Shown here one piece after another: positions 28,501-39,835 of a DNA stretch of 64,000 bases. A program made the position numbers and the translations under genes. Numbering within the stretch: the first letter of the stretch is position 1; each line of letters opens with the position of its first letter. Source of the DNA: Struthidea cinerea. Its lineage: Eukaryota; Chordata; Aves; Passeriformes; Corcoracidae. The stretch spans positions 1,311,116 through 1,375,115 of the forward strand of contig VZTI01003251.1 in NCBI GenBank assembly GCA_013397865.1, in the 5' to 3' direction. The notes under the pieces were generated by a model, which saw only the letters and a program-made list of their open reading frames with translations, searched no databases and was not told the DNA's origin.

Positions 28501-31500
28501 TGACCAAAAACCTCCCTTGCCTGACACACTGCTTGCCTGCTCTGGCACACACCCCTGTACTGCCGATCAGTGACCTCAGCAACTCTAACTGACTGGGATA
28601 AGAAATACCTGAGGCAAAGTTTAATGTAAAGAAATACTTCCTTTTTAGCCTGAGTACGGCCCATCTGGTTCATGCCAGAGTGCTTCTGCACATGGGCAGG
28701 TCAAACAGAAAATCGCTTCAGTCAGAACATGCTAGAAATACAACTGTTCAGTCATGAGCATGACAGACCCACTATATTGCTCTTACAAACTTGATGAATG
28801 TCTCGGAGCCCTTTGGGCTTTTACCACAGCTTGAGGTCTTGATGGCAGATGCATTCTCCATCCAACAGCCCAGAGGACAGGCCACAGCCCCAGACATGGC
28901 CCTTTGCACAAGCAGCTCTCCACCTTGCAAGTGCAGGGCAAAAAATGGCAGGGAAAAGCCTGGTTAAAAGAAATAAATAGTTTTATTTAGTTTTTGTTTC
29001 CTTTGTGAAGCCCTTTACCCTCATACCCAGTTCTCTGATGGCCTGCGCAAGTGTTTGTGCCAGAAGAGCAGGAACTGAACTTCCCTGGATCAGAAAGGAG
29101 CCTCTTATCCTGCTGCTGCTCTTCCTCAGGGTCACCCAACCCCCAGGCTCCAATCACACATTGTCTACCCTACTTTCTCCACTTTCTCTGAATTCTGTCT
29201 TCCCAGTTTCATCCATCTTCTGTTTTGGACACAATAACCTACTACAGGAGTATATGACTCCTTCCCTTTTTGGATAGTTCCTCCACCTCTTTCCCTGCAC
29301 CCAGGCCAGCCTCCCCAAGCAGGCCACGGGAGTTCTCACCGTGGCCAACTGGACAACTCCAAAGATGTGTCTTGAGTCCCAGAACTGTCTGAAAGTTTTC
29401 AGCTGGGAAGGCCTGGATGGAGGGCAAGTGTTGGGAAAAAAGGATCATAATGAGTGCTTTGGTTTAGCAGGAATTTCTATTAATGCAAATTTTGGTGGAT
29501 GAGTTTATGTTATCTAACATAACTGAGCAGATGTTTTTCAGGATGAGAAATCCATCAAGTCTACCTGGTGATATGTAGGCAGCACAGATGAATGAGAGCG
29601 AGAAATATTATTTAGAAAAGCAAAACAAGGAGTGTGCGATACCAGAGAACAACAAAGGAATGTGTTTCCAGAATGGGGTGTTAATGCAGAATTGTTATGA
29701 AAAATGATTAAAGGCTGGTAAAAAAGACAGGTTGCACAAAAGGGATGTTATCAGGTTCAATTTCATTTTAGTCCTTCAAGATACTGAATCAGAGTTATTA
29801 TAACAGCCACTCAATAGTCTCAGTAGTTTTTCCTGCCTCAATGTTTATTATCAAGCTTTTCAGATTAAGGCAGGAATAGTGAGCAGCTGATGTTACAGTA
29901 CAAGGTTATGAGCACATTTGTCATAGGTTATAAAAACTGCATTTGCCAAGCTTCAAGTTGCCACATTGCAAGGGAAGGAAATTAGAGAGTGGAAATCCAT
30001 TTGCAGCTGTACTTTATTCCAAAAGAAGTCATGTGGGAAAATACAAGGATTTTAAAACGTCTAGTACATGGTATACTCAATAGATAAGACATCCACACTG
30101 GGGAGGACTGATTTTCAAAGTTTCTCAGGCTGACACAGAAGAGAGAGGAGTCGGCAGCATCCTCAGTACCTGCTTGTGCAATACACGCACTTCTGCTTCT
30201 TGTAACACTGCACACACCAGCTGAACATAAAACCTGACAAGGTCTTTCAAACCCACCACTTACTACCTACCCTGACACTGTCTGAACTGGAAGTTCTTGT
30301 TCCCTGTGCAACCTGTCCTATTTTTTTTTTTTTAACAAGATCTGAATTTAGTGTTAGAAGAAAGAATGTAGTTCATTGTTCACAGCTCAACTGATGTATT
30401 TCTGCACCAGCACCTGCGCAGACGGTTTCTCTCATAGGTATGAAAGGATGTAACATCAAGGATGGCTGAACAGAAACCGACTCTTCTGATGCTCAACTGC
30501 AACTAGGACAACCTGCTGCCACCCGGACAGTCACAGGTGAGGGTTGTGTCCCCTTCACGGGTCTGAAATTCAATGTCAGGTCATCTGTGCACAAACCCCA
30601 AGGGGGTCCCGCACTCCCACCAGTTTTCACCAGGTCTTCATTTCATTAGTTCTTGTTGGAGGTTCAACACAACAGAAAAATGTATTTGAAAACGGGTGCA
30701 AATAGGGCCATGACATACCTGAAGACAATGCTGTCAGAGTCCAGTGCATACACACAGCTCCTAGACACATATGCTGCTGTCTCTGTCAGGATACACCACA
30801 GCGCTGATTTCCAGAAAGAGGGGAGGTATCACAGGAGAAAAGGTACCGGGAAGAATGAAAAAAAAAATTAAAAAAAGATTGGAAGAAAAAATGAGTTTAA
30901 TTAATTATAGATCTTGTTCCTTAAAAAAATCCCAAAACACCACACTCAGTTTCATTAAGGGTTCATGTTCTCGCTGACTATGAAATTTGATACATATCTT
31001 TTTCTTCCCCTCTGTACCTCTGAGGATATCAGGGTGCCACGTGCTGAACAACTTACTCAGGCCTCATTGTGTTTTACTTGAAATTCTCTTCCACAGAACT
31101 GGAAAGGCTGAAGAGAGTTTCCAAAATTAGTTAGGCTCTACTATGCCAGTTTCATTAATGTAAGAAAACTTCAAAGTAGTGAATTTATTCCATCCGTAGC
31201 AATTAAAATGTGAATAAATACAAGAAGTAAAGTAAATCAACCAAATATTTAGGGGCATTATATCACTTTTGGGAAGTGTAACACTTAAACCAGCGCATTA
31301 GGGAGTGGAAAACTGGCTCTCTCATATGCAGGAGATTCATTTGAATCAGGTGGCAACACTGTTGAATTTAATGGCACGTAGCAGGACAGCACTGCACCTC
31401 CCAGTGCTCAGACCACAAATCAAAATTGCTGTCCTGAATATTCTGCAGCATCACTTATTCAAAATATAACATTTTTATTCAGCAGCTGGAAGTATTTATC

Positions 31501-33798
31501 AGCCTAAGGAGGGATTTCTTCTGCTGGTTATATGGGCTGAATACTGTTTTCCTTATTTAATGGAGAAATTTGAGTGGGGCACTGCTACACTTGATGCAGC
31601 TGCTGTGTGGCTGTTCCATCCCATCCCAACACTGTCACTCTCCCACTCTGCCTCTTTCTGCACTGGCAAACAAGGCTCAGTTGGAAATACAGCTTCTTGC
31701 TCATGGTTTCAGTACTCCTGAAGCAGAATTTCTGCTGGGGATTTTTCTTCCTTTGAAACAGACATTTGCTACTTTATTTTCTGCCAGTGGATGGACACTT
31801 GTGCCAATGTACTGAGTTACCCAGCGACACTGTCCCTCCTGTTCCTCCCTCTCACCTGCCAGTTTAACAAAGAGCTCCATGGAAAGATGTGGTGGGGTTG
31901 GGCACAGACTCTGCAGGGAAGGCAATTAAAAGACATCACAATATTAAAATAGGACTGTCACCATCTTATATCCACAAAGAGATCTTTAGTTTGATTGGTG
32001 GACCATTAAAATGCAGGCCCTTAATGAAGATGCAGCTCTGGCACAAAGATCATTTTTGGAACATGAATCAACTCTTCTGATTAAATCTCCAAAACCATTA
32101 TTACATGACTTCTCTTTTTATAACCCATCTCATAAAAAAAATATTTTGATCCCTCCTGTAATAGTTCAAATTCTTTCATTAAGTCCTCTTTTCCTGTCAC
32201 TTTTTTCATGTTGGAGTTCTTGAGGGGAAACAAAGCTGCTTTCTCTGGAAAGCTTTTCCTTTGTGCCCCTTGTAAGGAGGACAGAACAATAACATTCAGG
32301 ACAGCTGCTCTGCACTGTACACAACCAACCAGCCGGCAAAAACAGTGAAAAATGAAGCCAAGAAAAGGAAATGCTTTCATATTCATGACTCCTCGAGGGG
32401 ACTTAAATGAGTTCACAGGGGTCATACGAACAGCAAATGTCACCAGTGTGTCCACTGAAAATATCATGTGGAAAAGTCTCTAAAAACATGATCTAACAAC
32501 ATAACTTATATAAGGTTAAAGAAAAAAGAAGTTTCTGTGTAAGCTCAGGACAAAGCATCCCACAACGGTCAAAAAACCCAGCATTTTCCTTGTGTTGTTA
32601 TTAATTTCATGTCCACGGCTTTAAAAGCAGTACTCTGTGTGCTCACACTGTTCCCACCATATGAAGAGCAACGTGGTGTCTGTTCTGTCAAGGATCTACA
32701 GTTTGCCTTGCAGGTAATTGTGAAATAAGACCATTTTGGAGGCTTACCTTCATTGTTATACTTCATCCTAAATATTGGTGGCTCAGTGACATTCTCTGTT
32801 TGTTCATATCTCCCTGTAATTTAGGTTTCTGCTGACAAAGGGACAGATATGGTGAAGTTATGCCAATAGACTTCAGGGTAGGAGGAAAAATTAGTAATTT
32901 AGTATTTTTAACTATTTTATCACTACAAAGCCAGTGGGTCTGTGCCAAGACTTTAGTGTCTGCTCCATATGAGACAATGGGAAGAGACACTAACTCCAGC
33001 AAAGGCCTTATGTACAAACTGAAGAGGCTGGAGGGAAACCAAGGCCCCATGACATGGTAATGCCAGGCCAGCGTTAGAAACCAGCCTGAGATTCCCAGTC
33101 CAGTGATCTCTTTTGATCCCAGCCAAGAATGAAGCGGGACTTCCACAGAATCCTATTCCAAGCAGGCCCAAGGTTTTCCATCCCCCCCAGGACACAGCAG
33201 TCACACAACCCCGGCTGTCCTCAGCGCATGGCACTGTCAGGGCTGTTTGGCACACACTGGCAGGGCTTCTCTGGCCTTAATGAGCACTGAGCCATCCATC
33301 CCCCTAGAAATGATTCATATTATCGCTGCTAAAATCAGCAAATAAGGGTCTGTATTCAGAGCACTGCAGTCATCCTAGAGAGGATTTGAGGATTTGCGTG
33401 TTTAAAATATGCACACACATGCACGAGTGCACACATGCAAACAATGGCAGCCCTGACTAAATAACAGCCACATTCCCAGTCTGCTCGAGCCCTGCAGTGC
33501 CTGGTGAAGACTAAGAACCCAGGACCAAGTTTCCCCCAGGTTCCACAAGCCCGATGAAGCCAGTGGGAACACTTTGCAATTAGGAGGATGGTAATTGGTC
33601 TTTGTGCACATCAGCGCAGCTGTTTGTGCACGGGCTGCCGAGCCACAGCCACTGCTGGCACACGGGGGTGAGAGACTGCAGTTCACTGGAGTTCATTTGT
33701 AGTTAATCCATCATGGGCTGCCTATGTGTAAATAACTACAGCTCAACTTTCTGTCTAAAATCACGGGCTTTTGTCGTTCCAGCATTCAGGCTTTACAG
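13535..33798. other. intergenic, no supported gene (20 kb)
   Basis: Mostly AT-rich unique sequence. Short A or T runs occur at 20,100-20,114 and 30,321-30,333. GC-richer stretches lie near 21.15-21.87, 26.7-27.25 and 28.15-28.6 kb and account for the longest open frames here (138 and 112 codons). None has a recognisable domain or splice context. I see no RNA gene and no further clear CR1 copy. Confidence 0.65.
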
Positions 33799-33872
33799 TC
33801 ACAGAATTATAAAATTGTGTGTGGTTGGAAAAAGCCTCCAAGATCATCGAGTCCAGCTGTCAAACCAACGTG
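33799..33872 (-). mobile_element. CR1 LINE fragment, reverse orientation
   Basis: The plus strand shows CACAGAATTATAAAATTG, then GGTTGGAAAAAGCCTCCAAG and ATCATCGAGTCCAGC. This is the reverse complement of a CR1 3' end, so the element lies on the minus strand. Only about 70 bp are recognisable. Divergence from the usual consensus is higher than in the copy at 11.5 kb, suggesting an older insertion. The right edge is uncertain. Confidence 0.8.
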
Positions 33873-36800
33873 AAGCTGTAGCCCACAGACAGCAAGAGGG
33901 TACAAGCACCACGCCGCAGATAACCTCACATCCTGCTTTCCCTCCCAGCCTCTGGAAGAAGAAAGGTTTCCACAGAAATATGCAGAACCAGCTGGGGAAT
34001 ACACTGATGTGAGCAATGAGCTGGCAACTCTGGTTCTTATACACTCCAATCTACCCACCCACTGCTCTGAGAAATATGTAAAATACCAAGATTAAATAGG
34101 GCTATTTTCACTATTGCCTCAATTTCTCTCTATAAAACTGGTTCTGCTACCTGCATCCAGCTCCACAAAGAAGTAAATTTGTGATTTATTTAGATTGCAG
34201 CGTGAAAGAATTGAAGACACATGCCATTTTCTCAAGGTATCAATATTTAATATCTTTCTTGATCACCTTAACTGTGGGTTTTTCATTCTCTGACTTCAAA
34301 GCATTTCACAGTCCAACCCAGTACATCACATTACATAATCGACCTTTTTTAAATGCTAAACATTATTTCAGAAAGTCCCCAGCACACAGGATGCAATACC
34401 ACAACATCTAGGCATTTAGGCCACAGAAGTATGTAAATCCGTCCAGCATCCCTTACAACACACAGCTCGTAGCCCTAGCCCTGCTCTGTAAGTGTCCTGT
34501 CATTTCTTCACTATTCTAAGCCCAACAAATTTGAAGGACATCTAAAATGGCCTGTCAGACTCAAATATTTAGGCAAAAAAGTATGTTAGTGTTTAGAAAT
34601 GTCAGAAAAATGAACGCATTCAAGGAGAAATAGTTCAACCTTTCCAAATGTTTTGCATGCAAAACCAACATCTGAAAAAGAAGGTTATGGATGCCATTAT
34701 GCCCTGAGTACTGAAATCATCTCATTGCGGAGTTGCAGTTGGGAAATAAACGAAATGTTAGTATTTACAAAGACAGGAATAGAAAAGAACATGGAGATTA
34801 CAATGCTTGTGACGCATGGAAAGGTGCTGACCATGCAGGGCTGGCTCAAGGTGCAGCTCACACTTCCACGATCTCACAGGGACAGAAGTAAAGAAAACTG
34901 CTAGGAGTGGATGGAGGGAATGAGAAATAAGCAGGAAGGCGATAAGATCACAGCTGTTTAGTTCAGAGAATTAAAAATATAATTAAGGTCGCATTGGCTG
35001 CTCCCATTTGCTGAGATAATAGTGCATCCATGGAAAAGAACAGCAGTGGGTTTAAAGGTGAGGAAAAGAGGACCTGAATATCAGTTCAGCATTTCAACTT
35101 AAAGTAAAAATCTAAATGGACTAACAATTTGAGATTTGATGTTTCATTAAAAAGAAATTATTTTCTTGGTTGGTTAAGAGCTACTGCCAGAAGTTCTTGC
35201 TGGTGAGAGGCATATTCAAAGAGATTTGCACCATTTTTTTGCAGGATACTTAGAGTTGCCTAGTCCTATTTGAAAGTTTCTCCCATAGCAAAAACCCTCA
35301 GCATCATCCCCACCCCTATTTTTAAACATAAGTTCTTCACACACATTTACGTATAAAATAAAAAGGGTAACAGGAATTAACATGCACTGCAGCTTTCAAA
35401 GCCCATATTGGGAAACACTCACTGTGGCCAAATCAATGCAACAGCAGTTTTGTTGTTAGAGGAAAATCAGCTATTCTAGTCATCCTCACTCCTACTACTT
35501 TTATCTTCTCCAAGGTATACAAATGGTTCTTCTTTTATAACTGCAGAAAAGGGACTTAGAGGAATTTCAGCTACCAGGAGAATTATGCAATTTGCCACAT
35601 TTCTTGTGCTGGGAAAGAGGAGGGTAAAATCAGGATTGCGCTATTGTGATACCGCTGAAGAAGCTTTTTCTTAAGTTGGCAAACCTCTCAACTGATAAAA
35701 CTGCACCATCTCAGGAGCTGGGAGTAAAACCTGGCCAAGGTCTGCTTTTCCTTGAGCACAGAGAAATGCCTGTTATGGTTCCTATTCAATTTGCTTTTCC
35801 CCATGCAGGATGGAAGGAGACAGCTGCTCATATCCAAGCCTCTGAAATGCCAAACAGCTTCAGTCCCCAAAGTAATTAGTGGAACTACACAATTCTATAA
35901 CAAGAGGGCCTGAGACTTTCAAACCTGGTTAATATTGTATTTTGTGTCTCTGGAGTTTTGTGTTCCGATTTTCTGCTGTTTGTATCTTTCATAGCTCTTT
36001 ACAGACAGTGTAAATGTTATGCAATGTTGGACTATGAAAGGGTTCAGTGATCTCGTGAGGTGGGTCACATCGAACTAGCAGGCTGAGGTCTACTCTAAAA
36101 ACACCGTGTGCTTTTGCAGTGCAGAGTTTTTTAAGGATTATTGCTATTAAATTACTCCTGGAGCTGCATGGAGACCCCTGGAAAATGTCTTTGACCTTGC
36201 AGTAACCTTGTCTAAACAATGCTAATCATGATTATATTCTGTATTACCATCCCCTATTGCCTACTGCAAAGCTGAGAAACCTCAGTGCATTAAAATCATT
36301 ACTGCCATAGATTAGGAACAATCGTTGTTTACATTATAAACACACATTATTTTTAAAAATATTTGAGCGTATTGATTTGAACAGAATGCAGTCAATATCT
36401 GCAGTGATTATCCTGTGTAAGCTAACTAGTGGCAAATAAATAAATAGTCAATAAACTACACACACACAAGTCCCCCCTCCCTCCCGCCTGAAAGCTTTTT
36501 TGGGAACATCTAGAGAGAAAATAGAGAAATCAATGCAGAGACCCTTGTTCAGCTTGTGAAACTTCCCTTCTTCAGTGGAAAGCAGGACCACAGTGCTGCA
36601 CACGGGGAGGTGCCTCCTGGAGTGGGAGAAGCACAGCATGACAGAGGATCACATGGTAGATCAATAATGCAATTTGTGGAAGCCATGGTTTGGTTTTTGT
36701 ACTGCAACAAATCTGAAAGGGGAAGCTGATGTTGTTTGTAAACTGCTGGAAGAAGCAGAGAAACAAGCAGCTAGAATGATCAGTGGGAAAACTCACCACA

Positions 36801-37846
36801 ACAAGTAGGGTGGATCATGTTTCTGTATACAGACATGAGCAGACTGCAGCAGCTGGCCTTAGAACAGGTGTTTTTGCATCCAAATTACAGGGAGAAACTT
36901 GTGTTAGTAGCAGGTGCATTGCTCAGTTCGCTGGGAACACTGCTGGCAGTGCCATGCACATTATGTCACACTTAAAAAGCTTCCATTTCCCAGTCACCAC
37001 TTAAACTTTATCTTTTTTAGCAAGCAAAGTCTTAGAAGACTGGTAGTTGCCATAGACACATTAGCAAAGACTCAAAAGAACGATCTGGGGGAATATGACT
37101 CTCTTCGAACCAGATCCCAAAGGGAATCAAAGCTGAGGCTGAGCTGACTCAGAGACGCACAGAGAGAAGAAGCTCTGCTGGCAGGCAGAGCTGGGAGAAG
37201 CAGCCCTGATGCCAACACCAGCCTGGATACAAACACTATTATCACATAAAAACAAAGATTCAAGCTCAGATAAAGATTCAGTAACTTGGGCACACCTCAT
37301 GCTGTTTCATGGAATGGAGATGTTTAGATATAAATAGGGAGGGGTGCCTTTAAAAAAATCTTCTAGCAGAAGACCATAAGCCCAGCAGATTTTTCCTCAT
37401 TAAAAACCTCGTTAAGGACAGAAGTCCAATTTTATATCTCTCATATTATCTGTGCAGATGTGTTCATCTTGGGAACAAATAGATGGGACTGTTCTGTTCT
37501 GAGACATCCATGAGCAACCCTTCACCTCCATCATTATTTTTACATTCAGAACAAAGTCCCTTTATCAAAAGAATACTTTGGATTTTTATAATTACTTTCA
37601 TCCCACTGCCTCAAAGAACATTATTCTAATTGCCAATGGTTTGTTTAAGCCCATTTTGTGGATTCAATGATTTTAATTAGCTGATCAGACATCATGGAAA
37701 ATGGGGTCCTGTGGAACCGGTTCAGAGCACAGTGTGAACCTCGCTTCTTTAGCTCCCATGGCCAGGCAAATGGTCAAACCTTAGAAATAATTTTAAATGC
37801 TCCACTGAAACCTCTATTTTGATTTACATTTTGATTAACCAGAACA
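33873..37846. other. intergenic, no supported gene
   Basis: AT-rich unique sequence between the CR1 fragment and the CpG-richer block. Only short open frames of random character occur, up to 83 codons, and a short CA run lies near 36,462. Nothing else is recognisable. Confidence 0.65.
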
Positions 37847-38225
37847 TTGGACAAGTTTGTGGGCACCAGAAGTCATAGAAGTTGTGAGACATCGCTGCTG
37901 TTTTCTCACCCCTGGGTTTGCTCTCCCCCATCCTCACCTGACCGAGCTCTGAGCGTGCTGCCACACCGGGAGCGCTCCACAGCTCCAGCCCTCCAGCTCT
38001 TCTCAGGGGTGGCATCATTCCTGGCAGGACACCTCCTTCTCAGGCTGGATGCTGCCTCCACAAGGGCCCAAAGAGCTCCTGCCTTTCTGCAGCCAAGATC
38101 ACCTCCTCCTGCAGGCCACCGTGCTTCGTGCGTCTGCCGCAGCTGGGAACACGGGAGGACGGTGCCACGGGTGAAGGGCCCGTCCTTCACCGAGCTCCTC
38201 CTGCTCCCTCTGCCGAGGGAGCACC
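37847..38225. other. CpG-richer block just beyond the inferred GRIN2A end
   Basis: G+C and CpG are locally raised, for example around CACACCGGGAGCGCTCC and GCTTCGTGCGTCTGCCGC, in otherwise AT-rich sequence. An inverted repeat GGTGAAGG/CCTTCACC with a 6-base centre lies at 38,170-38,191. Open frames of 140 codons (plus) and 94 codons (minus) cross it but show no recognisable domain. It could be a small CpG island, an enhancer or boundary element, or a decayed insertion. Confidence 0.4.
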
Positions 38226-38524
38226 TTTCAAAGCAGCATTCTCACACAAAGGAATTTTGCATAAGTTAATTGTCTCAATCCTCTTTGTGAATTAAATTAA
38301 ATTGGGATCACCGAGCACATGCTGTCAGCTTTAGCTTCAAGCATCTTCACCTTTGGATAATTTCTAACAGCAAAGGATGTCTCAAAACTTGCGGCTGTTA
38401 ACACCCTTCAAATCACATCAATGGCATAGGAAAAAACAAATGTAAACCTTCTTCATAGGTGGTGCTTCATCTTGTCCCATTTAACAAGGCAGACAGACAA
38501 GAATGATACCATTGTTCCTTTTCA
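38226..38524. other. region just downstream of the inferred GRIN2A poly(A) site
   Basis: AT-rich sequence without coding signal. On the minus strand it includes the TTGTCTGTCTGCCTTGT stretch proposed as downstream element of the distal poly(A) site. Confidence 0.5.
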
Positions 38525-38545
38525 TATTAATTGGCAGAAATTATC

Positions 38546-38551
38546 TTTATT
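38546..38551 (-). terminator. candidate distal poly(A) signal of GRIN2A
   Basis: The minus strand reads CTAATAAAG here. A TTGTCTGTCTGCCTTGT stretch lies about 45 bases downstream, at roughly 38,482-38,504, and could serve as the U/GU-rich downstream element. Cleavage would fall near 38,525-38,535. A TGTAAATA Pumilio-type motif sits just upstream. Other hexamers exist, so this choice is tentative. Confidence 0.4.
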
Positions 38552-38571
38552 AGAAAAATGAATTTTTCATA

Positions 38572-38579
38572 TATTTACA
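38572..38579 (-). promoter_or_regulatory. Pumilio-type element TGTAAATA
   Basis: The minus strand reads TGTAAATA, which fits the UGUANAUA consensus bound by Pumilio proteins. It lies about 20 bases upstream of the candidate distal AATAAA, inside the inferred 3' UTR. An 8-mer occurs often by chance in AT-rich DNA, so only the position makes it notable. Confidence 0.3.
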
Positions 38580-39787
38580 ATTTTTACATCATGTTATACT
38601 TGGCACATGTGTTCTTCCAAATAGTTATATACATTTCAGTACACACAGACATTCAAGTCCCCCATTCCCTTAATGTTTTTCTACATATTTAACAAAAAAT
38701 GAACACAATACAATTTGTAAGACAACCATAATAATTATATATTTCTCTATCATAAAAAGTTTGAAGCAAACATTTTTTTTTAAGATATGTTTCAAAATAT
38801 TTATACAGTATTAGCACTCAGTCATGCACTGGGTTAGAATATGGTCAGGGTGAACTGCAGTGAGACAGTATGTGAACACAGGAGAGAAGTGTGTGATCCC
38901 AGCTCCTCCACGCTGCACTGGCTGCTCTGGGGCAGCTCCAGCCACCCCAGGATCTCAGAGGAAGGGACAGAGGGTGCAGGGGGAGCTGGGTGTTCATGTG
39001 TCTGTGCCACACAGCAGCTGAAACTGCGTGTGTTAAAACTCATTTCACTTTGCTAAACCTAGCTAATGAAACCGGCAGTAATTGGAATGTCAAAAGTAGA
39101 TTTTAAATATTCTCTTTTCCCCCAAACCCTTTCTTTTGAAGAATCCATTAGACTGTGAATTTTATAATGAAATTCTGGATTCTCTTTAAAATTAATTATT
39201 TTATGGTTGATTCCATTTCACCAATATTCTTTTATTTCTACTCTAACATCCTGCTTTATTTTCCCAGGTGTTAAGAGCTCTTCAAATCTCTACTATTCTT
39301 TGCTAGTAATTGGAAATTTGTGACTTACTCTTTGGTTTGAAGTACGAGACTTTCAAGGGTGTTACAGCAAATTGCACTAGTAAATAACAGAAGTGACAGG
39401 ATTTTTATTTTACTGTGTATGGAATCTAATTGTTCCAAGATTTCTGGTAAAATTTTTTTTTTGGCATGCAAATTTCTCCTAGTGCAATGTAGGTTAGTGC
39501 TCCATGTAATCAGTACAAACTATTACACCTGGAGTTCTTTTCCCCCATCAAGAAAAGAATATTCTTCCAACTGTACTAGTAACTAATTTTCGTTGTGAGC
39601 AAAATCCTAAGTTAATATTGTGAATTCTCATTTTCTTGGTTGCATTTCATTTTTCATAGTTCAACTGCAAATAACTTCTAATCAAACTCAAAACAATACA
39701 CCACTTGAAACTGTTAATAAATGATTGTAGAATCTTTGTCACAACACTGGATTTCTGTCTTGCCCCTCATTCTCCACAACAACTTTA

Positions 39788-39835
39788 TACATATACATAT
39801 TTATATATAACATATATATACACATGTATATGTAC
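39788..39835. repeat. TA/CATA simple repeat in inferred 3' UTR
   Basis: ACATATACATATTTATATA and CATATATATACACATGTATA follow each other, a low-complexity AT stretch able to form weak hairpins. It lies about 1.2 kb before the candidate distal poly(A) signal in transcript order. Confidence 0.8.

Noticed and set aside
37847..38269. 140-codon plus frame and 94-codon minus frame as genes
   Set aside because: The same GC-driven effect, with no domain and no splice or poly(A) context.
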